From Deltaproteobacteria bacterium (lineage in GTDB: Bacteria > Desulfobacterota > Desulfobulbia > Desulfobulbales > SURF-16), in NCBI GenBank assembly GCA_016219175.1, contig JACRCD010000039.1, forward strand, positions 124,001 through 188,000: a stretch of DNA of 64,000 nt, in the 5' to 3' direction. This document shows positions 37,649 through 48,377 of the stretch, in pieces (position 1 is the first letter of the stretch; each line of letters opens with the position of its first letter). Under the pieces are notes generated by a model. The model saw only the letters and a program-made list of their open reading frames with translations, did not search any database and was not told the origin of the DNA. A program made the position numbers and the translations under genes.

Positions 37649-38530
37649 ATGCCGAGTCTAAAAGATGTCAAAATGCAGATAACTGGTGTGAAGAAGACAT
37701 CACAGATCACCAAGGCCATGAACATGGTTTCAGCGGCCAAACTGCGTGGAGCCCAGACCAAGATGGAGGCTTTCCGGCCCTATGCCGGGAAATTCAATGA
37801 AGCTCTGCGCAATATCAGCGCCAATATGAAGTCCAGTCAGTTTGCCTTAATGCAGGCCCGCGAGGTCAAAACCGTGGAGATACTGGTCGTCACATCCGAC
37901 CGCGGTCTTTGCGGCAGCTTCAACACCAATATCATCAGAATGTCTGAAAGGCTGATGAAAAAGTATGAAGCCGAGGGAAAAAAGGTTTCCCTGGTCTGTG
38001 TCGGCAAGAAGGCGAATCGCTACTTCAGGAAAACCGGAAAGATACGCGCCCACTATATCGATATCATGGGCAACTTCCAGATGTTTAATGCCCGGGCCAT
38101 TGCCCAGGACGTGGCGGCAAACTTTATAGCCGGCGGGGCTGATGAAGTACAGCTTGTTTATGGCAGCTTTATCAGTGTGGCTCGACAGACCCCAACCACA
38201 TTGCATTTCCTGCCGGTTAAGTCGGTTGATACAGGGGAAGAGGCGAATACCGCCAAATCCGGGCAAACAGGTGCTTATATTTATGAGCCGAGCCCGGAGG
38301 AGATTATGGATGTGCTTCTCCCACTGTACACAAATGTTATGGTTTACAACGCAATGCTTGAGGTTGGCGCCAGCGAACATGCCGCGCGCATGACGGCAAT
38401 GGATAACGCGACCAAGGCGTGCAAGGATATAATCCATAACCTGACCATGGTTTACAACAAGGCGCGCCAGGCGGCAATTACCGGCGAGCTCATGGATATT
38501 GTTGGTGGTGCAGAAGCACTGAAAGGATAA
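37649..38530 (+). CDS. atpG: ATP synthase F1 subunit gamma
   Basis: Central rotor shaft; 293 residues. N-terminal MPSLKDVKMQITGVKKTSQITKAM (recognised by QITKAMNMVSAAKL), TSDRGLCGSFN, and the C-terminal ASEHAARMTAMDNATKAC helix with YNKARQAAITGEL are all typical. The helices at both ends form the coiled shaft inside the alpha3-beta3 ring. A GCAGGAG ribosome-binding site precedes the start. A 77-base gap with its own GAGGAGG separates it from atpD. Confidence 0.97.
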   Translation: MPSLKDVKMQITGVKKTSQITKAMNMVSAAKLRGAQTKMEAFRPYAGKFNEALRNISANMKSSQFALMQAREVKTVEILVVTSDRGLCGSFNTNIIRMSERLMKKYEAEGKKVSLVCVGKKANRYFRKTGKIRAHYIDIMGNFQMFNARAIAQDVAANFIAGGADEVQLVYGSFISVARQTPTTLHFLPVKSVDTGEEANTAKSGQTGAYIYEPSPEEIMDVLLPLYTNVMVYNAMLEVGASEHAARMTAMDNATKACKDIIHNLTMVYNKARQAAITGELMDIVGGAEALKG

Positions 38531-38568
38531 GAAGAAAGGTTCTGAGTTTGAGGGCTTTCACCACTTAA

Positions 38569-40026
<1,458 letters not shown>

Positions 40027-40104
40027 GTGATGCTGTAAATTTAGTTTTATTTTATTGAATGTGCTCCGCCCCGGCGGAGCTACAACAAGTCAAGGTAATG
40101 ACCA

Positions 40105-40524
40105 ATGGCTGAATTAATACATTTGGAAGTTGTCACCCCATCAGGTCCGGTAGTCAGCGAGGATGTAGATATTGTCAGCGCCCCGGGCTATGGTGGTGAT
40201 TTTGGTGTGCTGGCAAATCATGCCCCCTTTCTGAGTACCATTAAGATCGGCGGCTTGGTCTATAAGAAGGACGGCAAGGAAAACTACCTGATGGTAAGCG
40301 GTGGTTTCTGTGAAGTTTCAAACAACAAAATAACTTTTCTCGTCGAATCAGCTGAGTCCGGCCATCAGATTGATGTGGACAGGGCCTTGCGCGCTAAGGA
40401 AAGAGCGGAAAAACGCCTGGCAGAGGCGAAATCGCAGGCTGAGAAAATTAATATGGCCCGCGCCCAGGCCGCATTGCAGCGCGCCCTGGCCCGGCTGAAG
40501 GTCGCTGAAAAATCACCCAAATAA
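40105..40524 (+). CDS. atpC: ATP synthase F1 subunit epsilon
   Basis: Rotor subunit with regulatory C-terminal helices; 139 residues. The beta-sandwich has [34 protein letters not shown] and [14 protein letters not shown]. The C-terminal helical hairpin ([19 protein letters not shown]) is present. It ends the operon 24 bases before a strong terminator. Confidence 0.96.
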   Translation: MAELIHLEVVTPSGPVVSEDVDIVSAPGYGGDFGVLANHAPFLSTIKIGGLVYKKDGKENYLMVSGGFCEVSNNKITFLVESAESGHQIDVDRALRAKERAEKRLAEAKSQAEKINMARAQAALQRALARLKVAEKSPK

Positions 40525-40548
40525 TCCCTCCTGCCAGGGGATGAACGC

Positions 40549-40578
40549 AAAAAAGGCCGCAGTCATGCGGCCTTTTTT
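40549..40578. terminator. Strong bidirectional terminator after atpC
   Basis: AAAAAAGGCCGCA-GTCA-TGCGGCCTTTTTT: a perfect 13-bp stem with a four-base loop, A-run on one side and T-run on the other. It serves the atp operon from the left and the convergent cheX gene from the right. Confidence 0.95.
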
Positions 40579-40606
40579 CGTTTGCCTGGACAACGATGGC
40601 GGATCC

Positions 40607-41080
40607 TTATTTCTTCCCTCCGAGATTCGCTTCAATAACAAATTCCCCATGCTCCGTGGTAAACGGAATGACGATAGTCGGGGCGTCCGAATAGTAGGAA
40701 ATCTCGACGTTTTTACCAACCACCATGGTCGGGGTGGCAAGGTCGAATTTATAATCAAGCTTTGCCAGCTGGGCCTTGGCGCCGCCGCAGATCATATTGG
40801 TCAGCTCGCCAACCGCGTCCACAATCTCATCGTCGACTTTTGTTTTCGGCGGTTCCATGAGCATATTGGCCACGACGTGCAGAATACAGTCAGCGGAAAA
40901 ACTGAGAATCATGCACCCTGTTATTTCGGCGGAAACCATGCCGATGATGCCGGTTACCTCGCCATAGGTAAGCGAATTGTCCTTAAGGGCCGGTTTTTTT
41001 GGTTTAACCTGGGTCTGGCACATGGTTTCCAGCACGTTTTTCGTCGCATTTAAAAAAGGGTTAATGAATTCAGCTTTCAT
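40607..41080 (-). CDS. cheX: CheX-like chemotaxis phosphatase
   Basis: CheC/CheX/FliY-family protein of 157 residues that would dephosphorylate CheY-type receivers. The family helix with the catalytic Glu and Asn is DAVGELTNMICGGAKAQL (about 88-105). It begins AEFINPFLNATKNVLETM and ends with an acidic-hydrophobic strand, FVIEANLGG. Single-gene unit on the minus strand, sharing the atp terminator. No other chemotaxis gene is close by; stand-alone CheX-type phosphatases also serve non-flagellar pathways. Confidence 0.85.
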   Translation of the reverse strand: MKAEFINPFLNATKNVLETMCQTQVKPKKPALKDNSLTYGEVTGIIGMVSAEITGCMILSFSADCILHVVANMLMEPPKTKVDDEIVDAVGELTNMICGGAKAQLAKLDYKFDLATPTMVVGKNVEISYYSDAPTIVIPFTTEHGEFVIEANLGGKK

Positions 41081-41489
41081 CGTTATTCCTGTACGTAATA
41101 TATGGTTTCATCCTAGAAACCGCCGACATCATCCCCGGACCGGGGAATAGAATCGATTCGGGGTCATAACGCGGAGCCCTTGCTGTCATAGCCGTTCTGA
41201 CGCGCCTCTTGCCCGCTTTTATCTTTCCTACTTGATTTAATCAAATTATAACTTAAAGTAATTACAGAAAAATTACTCATCTAACTCTAATTGTGTAGAT
41301 TATAGCACATCATATTTCAGATTCAACGCACTAAATATATATTTGCAATTTTAATAACCATTGATGAGATAGATGATTTTTTGGGGTGAAATCATTGGGC
41401 AAACATATTAAATAGGATCACTTTAAAATGTAGGTCTGAATCAGTATAACTACCTAGAAAAACTGTAATAATATGAGGAGGATGTTTGC
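41081..41489. other. 409-bp AT-rich divergent intergenic region (cheX / GltD-like)
   Basis: No credible coding frame. Close to cheX are three inverted repeats: GGTTTC-ATCCTA-GAAACC (41104-41121), the 15-bp palindrome TCCCCGGACCGGGGA (41132-41146) and GAATCGATTC (41150-41159). A TATAAT-like box for the minus strand lies at 41245-41250. From 41260 on the sequence is very AT-rich and ends with GAGGAGGA at 41475-41482, the ribosome-binding site for the GTG start at 41490. The palindromes look like regulator binding sites in the cheX leader. Confidence 0.5.
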
Positions 41490-42899
41490 GTGAAACCCAA
41501 TGAGCGACTTGCCATCCCAAGGCAAAAGGCCCCTGAGCTTGATGTTTTATCCCGGATAAATAACTTTTCCGAGGTTACCGGCGGATTTGATGAGGAAACA
41601 GCGATCAGAGAGGCTAACCGCTGTCTGCAGTGCAAAAAGCCAACCTGCCGGCAGGGTTGCCCGATTGGCAACAATATTCCTGGGTTCATAGAAAATTTGC
41701 GGAACGGAAAATTTGAAGAGGGATATTGGGTAATCAGGGAAACAAGCTCTCTTCCGGCTGTTTGTTCCCGGGTCTGCCCCCATGAATTTCAGTGCGAAGG
41801 CGCCTGCATCCGGGCCAAAAAGGGGGAGGCCGTTGCTATTGGCTTATTGGAGCGTTTTCTGGTAGACTGGATGGTGAAAAATAACAGGAACATGGCCCGC
41901 GCCTGCGCGCTGCCCAAGGATAAAAAGGTGGCCATAGTCGGCTCCGGACCTGCCGGTATGACGGCCGCCTACCATCTGGCTCATGAGGGCTATCCGTGCA
42001 CCATTTTCGAAAGCCTGCCCGCCTTTGGCGGCATGCTGGCCGTCGGCATCCCTGCTTACCGGCTGCCCCGCGATATTATCAATGCGGAATTCGCTGCCCT
42101 AAAAAATTGCGGGGTAACCGTTAGCAATAATATCACCATCGGCAAGGATATCACCCTGCGGCAGCTCAAGGATGAGCAAGGCTTTGCCGCGGTTTTCGTT
42201 GGGGTGGGAGCCCACAGCAGCCGTAAGCTGGGGATAGAAGGTGAGGAGCTGCGGGGTGTTATGCATGGGGTCGATTACCTGCGCCGGGTTTGTCTGGGGG
42301 AGGAAATTAATCTGGGCGACAAGGTCGTCGTGGTCGGGGGCGGCAACGTGGCGATTGACGTGGCCAGGACCGCTCTCAGGACAGGTTCAAAGGATGTTTT
42401 TATTCTGTACCGGCGGACCAAACAGGAGATGCCGGCCTCCATGGCGGAAATCCATCATCTTGAAGAAGAGGGGGTGCGCATCGAATTTCTGGCCGCCCCG
42501 ATAAAAATACATGGCGAAAACGGCAGACTCACCAAAATTGAATGCCACCGGATGAAACTCGGTGAATGCGATGCCTCGGGCCGCTGCCGGCCAGTGGTCA
42601 TCGCAGGGTCAAATTTTATGATCGAAGCGGACGCCATTATCCCCGCCATCAGCCAGAATGTCGATCACACGGCGGATAACGGACTCGCTATGCAGATCAC
42701 CAGCTGGGGGACATACATCGTTGATCCTGCCACCCTCCAGACTTCGGTGCCCTGGATCTTTTCCGGAGGTGATTCCGTGCTTGGTCCGCAGACGGCGGCC
42801 AAGGCGGTATACCAAGGAAAGGTTGCGGCAGAATCAATTAAGCGTTATTTAGAAGGGATGGATTTGCAAGAAGGTAGAAATGTGCGTGATTTATCCTGA
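41490..42899 (+). CDS. GltD-like NADPH-dependent glutamate synthase small subunit / related FeS flavoprotein
   Basis: FAD- and NAD(P)H-binding protein of 469 residues. The N-terminal iron-sulfur domain has CLQCKKPTCRQGCPIGNNIP and CSRVCPHEFQCEGACIRA, giving ligands for two [4Fe-4S] clusters. VAIVGSGPAGMTAAYHLA (about 149-166) binds FAD and VVVVGGGNVAIDVARTA binds NAD(P)H. The C-terminus GGDSVLGPQTAAKAVYQGK is typical. Without a GltB large subunit or an NfnA partner beside it, the role could be homomeric glutamate synthase (GltA type), sulfide dehydrogenase or another electron-bifurcating partner. The start is GTG, fixed by GAGGAGGA eight bases upstream. Confidence 0.85.
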   Translation: MKPNERLAIPRQKAPELDVLSRINNFSEVTGGFDEETAIREANRCLQCKKPTCRQGCPIGNNIPGFIENLRNGKFEEGYWVIRETSSLPAVCSRVCPHEFQCEGACIRAKKGEAVAIGLLERFLVDWMVKNNRNMARACALPKDKKVAIVGSGPAGMTAAYHLAHEGYPCTIFESLPAFGGMLAVGIPAYRLPRDIINAEFAALKNCGVTVSNNITIGKDITLRQLKDEQGFAAVFVGVGAHSSRKLGIEGEELRGVMHGVDYLRRVCLGEEINLGDKVVVVGGGNVAIDVARTALRTGSKDVFILYRRTKQEMPASMAEIHHLEEEGVRIEFLAAPIKIHGENGRLTKIECHRMKLGECDASGRCRPVVIAGSNFMIEADAIIPAISQNVDHTADNGLAMQITSWGTYIVDPATLQTSVPWIFSGGDSVLGPQTAAKAVYQGKVAAESIKRYLEGMDLQEGRNVRDLS

Positions 42900-42929
42900 A
42901 CTGGGTAGCGTTCCCTTTTACGAGGTTCT

Positions 42930-44603
42930 ATGACCGTATTTTTCAGCAAGAAAGAAAAAATCGGAGATCTGCTGGTCCGCCGGCGAAAACTGCAGCCCAA
43001 TCAGCTCGAACGGGCTCTCACCCATCTTGAATCCGTGCCCCAGGGACTGGGGGAAATACTTGTGTCCCTGGGTTTCATCAGCGAGGAAGACCTGATTGAA
43101 GGGCTTGCCGAGCAACTCTCTCTTACCCTCTATAAACCGCAAGAGGAAGACACCGTGCTTCCTCTTACCATCTCCAAGATATTTCTGCGTGATCATCCCT
43201 TTGCCCTGATCAGAAGGGCTGAGCAGAATATCCTGGTCTGCCATGATCCGTTGGATGGCGACATTCTTTCAGGCGCGGAGATCCAGCTTTCCGCCCCTTT
43301 TGAAATCCAGCTGGCCCTGGAAGCCGATGTCAAAAAAATGGTGGATGAGCATTATGACATCGGGCTCAAGGAGATGGAGACGGAGAAATACATCATTGAT
43401 GAAGCGGATGTGGATAAGCTGAAGGACATGGCTTCCGAGGCGCCGGTCATCAAGTATGTCAACAACCTGGTCGATACCGCGGTGAACCGGAGGGCCAGCG
43501 ATATTCACATTGAATCATTCGAAGGTGGGCAGTTGATCCGCTTCCGCATCGACGGCATTCTGCATGATTACGAAATGCCGCCTCTGTCCATGCAGGCGGC
43601 CATCATCTCAAGAACAAAACTCCTGGCGGCACTCGACATCGCGGAAAGGCGTATCCCCCAGGACGGCAAGATCTCCATGCGCACCGGCGGCAAGGAGATC
43701 GATCTGCGTGTCTCGACCATGCCCACGGTCTATGGGGAGGGGGTGGTCATCCGTATCCTGGAAAAGGGCTCCATTATCCTCGACATGAGCCACCTGGGCA
43801 TGGAGGCGGAGATGGAAAAGCAGTTCAAAACGCTCATCTCCTACCCGAACGGTATTATCCTGGTCACGGGTCCCACCGGCAGCGGCAAGACAACCACCCT
43901 CTACTGCGCCTTAAACCAGATCAATACCGGCAACAATAAGATCATCACCCTGGAAGACCCGGTTGAATATCAGTTGAAAGGGATCAATCAGACCCAGGTT
44001 CGTCCGGAAATCGGCCTCACCTTTGCCAAGGGCCTTCGTTCCATTGTCCGCCAGGATCCGGACATCATTATGGTGGGCGAGATAAGGGATATCGACACGG
44101 CGGAAATTGCCGTGCAGTCGTCCCTGACCGGGCATCTCGTCTTCAGTACCCTGCATACCAACGATGCGCTTTCCGCCGTTACCCGTCTGATGGACATCGG
44201 CGTTGAAAATTTTCTCATCTCTTCCGCGCTGCGCGGCGTGCTGGCTCAGCGGTTGGTGCGGAGAATCTGTCCGCATTGCCGCAACGTGCAGGGGCGTATC
44301 GCGGAGCACCTGGGATCCGTGCCGGAAATCGGCGATTTTGACATGTTCACCGGCTCGGGCTGCGTAAACTGTTCAGGCAGCGGCTATAGCGGCCGGATCG
44401 GTATTTACGAGCTGCTGACCATGACTGATGCCATGTGCCGGGCGGTGGCCAAAAGAAAAGATCTGGGCGAACTCAAAAAAATTGCCGTGGCAGAAGGGTT
44501 CCGGGAGATGTTTTATGATGGGCTGATGAAGATCAAAGAGGGGAAAACGACGCTGGCCGAGGTGATCCGGGTAAGCAGGGGAGTAACCAATGCCGCTCTT
44601 TAA
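42930..44603 (+). CDS. gspE: Type II secretion ATPase GspE
   Basis: Cytoplasmic hexameric ATPase that powers pseudopilus assembly; 557 residues. The N-terminal GspE/PilB domain (LLVRRRKLQPNQLERAL, LGEILVSLGFIS) is followed by Walker A GPTGSGKTTTLY near 312-323, the Asp box, Walker B IMVGEIRDIDTAEI and the His box SLTGHLVFSTLHTND. The tetra-cysteine zinc motif is CPHC...CVNC near residues 448-483. The stop overlaps gspF. First gene of the secretion operon. Confidence 0.94.
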   Translation: MTVFFSKKEKIGDLLVRRRKLQPNQLERALTHLESVPQGLGEILVSLGFISEEDLIEGLAEQLSLTLYKPQEEDTVLPLTISKIFLRDHPFALIRRAEQNILVCHDPLDGDILSGAEIQLSAPFEIQLALEADVKKMVDEHYDIGLKEMETEKYIIDEADVDKLKDMASEAPVIKYVNNLVDTAVNRRASDIHIESFEGGQLIRFRIDGILHDYEMPPLSMQAAIISRTKLLAALDIAERRIPQDGKISMRTGGKEIDLRVSTMPTVYGEGVVIRILEKGSIILDMSHLGMEAEMEKQFKTLISYPNGIILVTGPTGSGKTTTLYCALNQINTGNNKIITLEDPVEYQLKGINQTQVRPEIGLTFAKGLRSIVRQDPDIIMVGEIRDIDTAEIAVQSSLTGHLVFSTLHTNDALSAVTRLMDIGVENFLISSALRGVLAQRLVRRICPHCRNVQGRIAEHLGSVPEIGDFDMFTGSGCVNCSGSGYSGRIGIYELLTMTDAMCRAVAKRKDLGELKKIAVAEGFREMFYDGLMKIKEGKTTLAEVIRVSRGVTNAAL

Positions 44604-45813
44604 ATACACGGCAATGGACGGTGACAATGCGGTGAAGCAAGGGGTGGTGGAGGAGGCCGACAAACTCGCCGCCTCCAGAAAACTGATTCAGCAGGGCTTT
44701 CGTCCCCTGGAGATCAGACCTTACAGCGCGGGCAGTAAAAAAGAGTTTACCCTGCCCGGATTTCTCAATTTTCAGAGGAGCAAGATAACCCGCACGGAAA
44801 TTGATTTCTTCACCAAACAGATTGCCATGCTGCTGAATGCCGGACTCTCCCTGGACGGGGCTCTGCGGGTCATGAAAAACCACAGCCAGAAGGAGTCGTT
44901 CAAGGAATTCTGCGGCTCTTTGGAAAGAAAGCTCAAGGAGGGGAAATCCTTTTCCCAGGCCCTGGCCGATTATTCCTACTTCACCCCCATGTATATCAAC
45001 ATCACCAAAGCGGGTGAAGAGGGCGGCATTCTGCCGGCCATGCTGTTAAAAATTTCGGAATACCAGTCAACATTTCAGGAACTCAAACAGTTTATCATCT
45101 CCGCCTCCGTTTATCCCGTTATCCTCCTCATTGTGGGCATCATTGCCATCGTGATTCTCATCACCACCATTCTGCCGCGATTTGAGGTGCTTTTCCAGGG
45201 CATGGGCCAGCAGCTGCCACCACATGTGGCCGTAATGATGAGCGTGGCGGGCTTTGTCTCCAATCACCTCATCCTGACCCTCTTGCTGCTCATTGGCCCC
45301 GTTGCTCTTATCGTCTGGTATCTGAAGACACCGGAGGGGAAAAAATTTTACCACAGACAGTCGCTTAAGGTGCCGGTACTGTCCAGTTTCATCTGTGAGC
45401 TGGAAACGACCCGGATTTTCCGCACGCTCGAAGTGCTGGTAAATAACGGGGTGCATCTGGCCACCGCTCTGCGTATCTGTTCGGGCATCGCGGTTAATGA
45501 ACAGTTCCAGACTCTGCTGCACCGGGCCACCGAGGCCTTGAAGGAGGGACAGCGGGTCAGCGCCAAGCTGAAAGGAGAAGCGCTGCTGCCCGCGCTGGCG
45601 GTTGATCTTCTCTCCATCGGCGAGGAATCAGGGCGGGTTGGCGAGGTTTGCGGTCAGATTGCCGATCATTACGATCAGGAGCTGCGCGGCAGGATCAAAA
45701 GGTTGATCTCGCTTATCGAGCCGGCTTTTATTCTGGCCATCGCCCTGGTGGCGGGCTATGTGGTTATTTCCATGTTGACCGTGATTTTGAGCATTAATGA
45801 TATTGCCGGATAG
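44590..45813 (+). CDS. gspF: Type II secretion inner membrane platform protein GspF
   Basis: Polytopic platform protein of 407 residues with two repeated GspF domains (about 70-195 and 275-395) and three membrane helices (around 170-190, 222-245 and 375-400). MPLFKYTAMDGDNAVKQGVV is the classic opening, with ITKAGEEGGILPAML and its second copy SIGEESGRVGEVCGQI. It starts 14 bases inside the end of gspE, so the two are co-translated. Confidence 0.94.
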   Translation: MPLFKYTAMDGDNAVKQGVVEEADKLAASRKLIQQGFRPLEIRPYSAGSKKEFTLPGFLNFQRSKITRTEIDFFTKQIAMLLNAGLSLDGALRVMKNHSQKESFKEFCGSLERKLKEGKSFSQALADYSYFTPMYINITKAGEEGGILPAMLLKISEYQSTFQELKQFIISASVYPVILLIVGIIAIVILITTILPRFEVLFQGMGQQLPPHVAVMMSVAGFVSNHLILTLLLLIGPVALIVWYLKTPEGKKFYHRQSLKVPVLSSFICELETTRIFRTLEVLVNNGVHLATALRICSGIAVNEQFQTLLHRATEALKEGQRVSAKLKGEALLPALAVDLLSIGEESGRVGEVCGQIADHYDQELRGRIKRLISLIEPAFILAIALVAGYVVISMLTVILSINDIAG

Positions 45814-45858
45814 ACGGCGGGTTTGCCGGGCAATGCAGGACGCATATTCTGGAGAGGC

Positions 45859-46296
45859 ATGAAAAAACACGATCAACATAGGCTCACCTGCGGGGGATTT
45901 TCGCTGCTGGAGCTGCTCACCGTCCTGTTGATGCTGGGAGTGATGGCCGGCGTTGTCGCCCCTTCCGTCGGCTCCTTTCTGGCAGGGTTTGAATTCAGAA
46001 AACAGGTGGGCGAAATCATGGCAAATCTCCGGGCGGTGCGACTGCAGGCCGTGGTTTCAGGCCGGCAGGTCAAGGTAAGCATACAGGAGAATAATTTCCT
46101 GCTCAATGGCGGCAAGGAAGAGCAGCTGGTGAAGGTTCTGGAGCTGAACCCGGAAAGCGCGCTGGAGTTGAAACCCGGGACGGTCATTTTTACCCCGCGG
46201 TCCACGGTAACCCCGGCTACCCTGTCATTTTCCATGGGCAACCGCAGCCGGACCATCGTTTTGGACCCGCTGACCGGCCTGCCGGTCATTCAGTAA
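45859..46296 (+). CDS. gspH: Minor pseudopilin, GspH-like
   Basis: Type II secretion minor pseudopilin of 145 residues from the ATG at 45859. The class III leader is basic (MKKHDQHRLTCG) and the cleavage site is G/FSLLELLTVLLML, with Glu at +5. The globular part is rich in beta strands and has no calcium-site signature of GspG. Position between F and J is where gspG then gspH would normally be; only this one gene is present. GGAGAGG just upstream is very close to the ATG. Confidence 0.78.
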   Translation: MKKHDQHRLTCGGFSLLELLTVLLMLGVMAGVVAPSVGSFLAGFEFRKQVGEIMANLRAVRLQAVVSGRQVKVSIQENNFLLNGGKEEQLVKVLELNPESALELKPGTVIFTPRSTVTPATLSFSMGNRSRTIVLDPLTGLPVIQ

Positions 46297-46311
46297 AAAA
46301 ATCCCAAGGGC

Positions 46312-47010
46312 ATGCATATAAAATCAGCGGAGAGGGCACAGGGCGTGACACGGATGGCTTTTTTCAGCGGCAGACGCGTCCGGAATTCTTTATTGTGTCA
46401 GCAGCGTCCTGAACCGCGCGCTGCTGAAAGAACCCAGGACCCGGGGCATGCGCCTGTCCTGGCGAGGCAAATGGGGTTTACTCTCTTTGAGGTGATGATA
46501 GCCGTTTTGCTGTTGGCCATGGTCTCCTCAATGATCTATTCCATTTTAAATGTCAGCATAAGGTTTTCCGAGAAAGGGGAAAAAAGCATTCTGCTGCTTG
46601 AGCGGGAGCGGGGATTGCTTGCCCTGCTGCAACGCCAGATAAGCAGCGGCTGGTACGACAGGCAGAAAAAAGAGGTGGTCATTTCCGCAGAGGAGTCCGT
46701 TCTCAGGGTTGTGACGCGGGCGCCTCTGCACTATCCCCAGGCAGGACTGGTCCTTGCCGTGTACCGCTATGATGCCGGCAGCTCGACCCTCTATTATCAG
46801 GAAAAACGGGATTTTTACAACATTGATTATCACAGTGATTATGTCCCTGATTTTGAAGAGATGACGGTGTTGGCGGAAAACTGCCCCGCCTTGTCCTTTT
46901 CCTATGAAGGGAACAGCAACTCTGTTACTGTTGTCTATGACGGCAAGGAGTTTGATTTTACCCCATGGTGCCAGGTGGAAACAAGGGAGATCAGACATGA
47001 TGGCGTCTAG
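46312..47010 (+). CDS. gspJ: Minor pseudopilin, GspJ-like
   Basis: Pseudopilin with the processing site G/FTLFEVMIAVLLLAMVSSM and a beta-rich domain of about 170 residues. LLERERGLLALLQRQISSGWY is the typical GspJ start of the globular domain. The first ATG (46312) gives an unusually long leader of about 54 residues; the ATG directly before the cleavage glycine would leave no basic leader. The true start is probably internal (ATG at 46354 or a non-ATG codon). It overlaps gspI. Confidence 0.75.
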   Translation: MHIKSAERAQGVTRMAFFSGRRVRNSLLCQQRPEPRAAERTQDPGHAPVLARQMGFTLFEVMIAVLLLAMVSSMIYSILNVSIRFSEKGEKSILLLERERGLLALLQRQISSGWYDRQKKEVVISAEESVLRVVTRAPLHYPQAGLVLAVYRYDAGSSTLYYQEKRDFYNIDYHSDYVPDFEEMTVLAENCPALSFSYEGNSNSVTVVYDGKEFDFTPWCQVETREIRHDGV

Positions 47011-47368
47011 AAAGGCAATGAAAAAAAAAATTCTGAAAATTTTACCGGGGTTGGCTGCCGGCAATAAGGGGTTCACCCTTCTGGAAGTGCTGGCCGCGGT
47101 GTTGATCCTCGGTCTTGCCTATGTGGCGGTGCTGCAAAACTTCTCTATATCTTTAAGTAACATAGAAAAAATAAGAAAAACACGACAGACTGTTTTTGAA
47201 GAATTGATGGCGTTCAGCGAGAATATAAAATTTATGGGCAGCACCACCTTGCCTGCCGATGATGAAGAGGAAGGCACACCTTTTATCAAAGGAGAAAAGT
47301 ACGAGCTTACGGTGATAACCAGCGGCAACGGTGAGATGGAAACCTTGAAACTGCACCCCGTTTTATAG
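46997..47368 (+). CDS. gspI: Minor pseudopilin, GspI-like
   Basis: Pseudopilin of 123 residues from the ATG at 46997, which lies behind AAGGGAGA and overlaps the end of gspJ by 14 bases. A long lysine-rich leader (MMASRKAMKKKILK...) precedes G/FTLLEVLAAVLILGLAYVAV. The short globular domain with TRQTVFEELMAFSE fits GspI. It would form the pseudopilus tip with GspJ and GspK. Confidence 0.8.
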   Translation: MMASRKAMKKKILKILPGLAAGNKGFTLLEVLAAVLILGLAYVAVLQNFSISLSNIEKIRKTRQTVFEELMAFSENIKFMGSTTLPADDEEEGTPFIKGEKYELTVITSGNGEMETLKLHPVL

Positions 47369-47381
47369 GAAAACAGCGGTT

Positions 47382-48377
47382 ATGCCTGCATCCATGATCC
47401 GCACGGCGCCGGGGAAAGTCAACCGTGGCCAGCAGGGGTTTGCCCTGGTTGTGGTCATTGTCATCATGCTTATGATTTCCTTTTTGGCCGCTCAGCTTAT
47501 TTTGAGCGTCAGGACGGAACTGCGCGTGGCCCTGAACGATAAAGCGCATGCCGCCGGTGTCTGCCTTGCCCAAGGCGGGGTGAATCTGGGACTGTTCAGA
47601 CTTCTTGACAAGCCCGTTGAATATATTAATGAAGACTATGAAATTTTTATTGAAGGCCATGAATATGACGCCTTTCTGGAAACCGGCCATTTAAGCTACT
47701 ATGTGGTCAATGAATCTGGTAAACTGGACCTGAACAAGGCAAATATGCCCTTATTGAAACTTTTTCTTGAGTACATGCAGACCGGGGCCGAGGAGAGAGA
47801 GGTAATCACCGATTCGCTGCAGGATTGGATTGACACGGATGACCTCCATCGTTTAAACGGCGCCGAACTTGACACCTATCAAGACCTTGAGGATCCCTAT
47901 ATTCCCAGAAACGGGGAAATCATGGATCCGGCTGAATTCTTCCTGGTTAACGGCACAGAACATTTGGCGGGGCTTTTTAAGGCAAATGAGGTTTTTACTG
48001 TCCACAACAGCACGGGAATGATAAATTTTAACAGTCTGACCCCGTTGATGCTGGATTTTCTTACCGAAGGGGACGAAGAGAAGAAAAAGGCTTACCGCGA
48101 GGCGAAAGATCTTTATGGAAATCTGAGCCAGGAGCAGGCCATGCAGATTCTTGGCAATGAACGTTTTGATCAGTGCTCCGCCGGTTTGACTTACACCTCG
48201 GGGAATAACAAATTTTATTCCATAGTTGCCCGGGGCGAGGCCGGCGTGGATGCTGATATCCTTGCCGCCCGGGAAACCGGCAACGGTGCCGAAACAGCGG
48301 CAATTGAGGTGAGGGTGTTGTTTGAGCTGCGGGGCAACAAGGTGAATTATTTTTCCTGGGAAGAAGATTGGTCATGA
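47382..48377 (+). CDS. gspK: Type II secretion minor pseudopilin GspK
   Basis: Largest pseudopilin, 331 residues, capping the tip complex. The prepilin-like segment G/FALVVVIVIMLMISFLAAQLI lacks the +5 glutamate, as is usual for GspK. The alpha domain contains ESGKLDLNKA, ITDSLQDWIDTDD and NGEIMDPAEFFLVNG, then FTVHNSTGMINFNSL, a T2SSK signature. The stop overlaps gspL as ATGA. Confidence 0.88.
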   Translation: MPASMIRTAPGKVNRGQQGFALVVVIVIMLMISFLAAQLILSVRTELRVALNDKAHAAGVCLAQGGVNLGLFRLLDKPVEYINEDYEIFIEGHEYDAFLETGHLSYYVVNESGKLDLNKANMPLLKLFLEYMQTGAEEREVITDSLQDWIDTDDLHRLNGAELDTYQDLEDPYIPRNGEIMDPAEFFLVNGTEHLAGLFKANEVFTVHNSTGMINFNSLTPLMLDFLTEGDEEKKKAYREAKDLYGNLSQEQAMQILGNERFDQCSAGLTYTSGNNKFYSIVARGEAGVDADILAARETGNGAETAAIEVRVLFELRGNKVNYFSWEEDWS

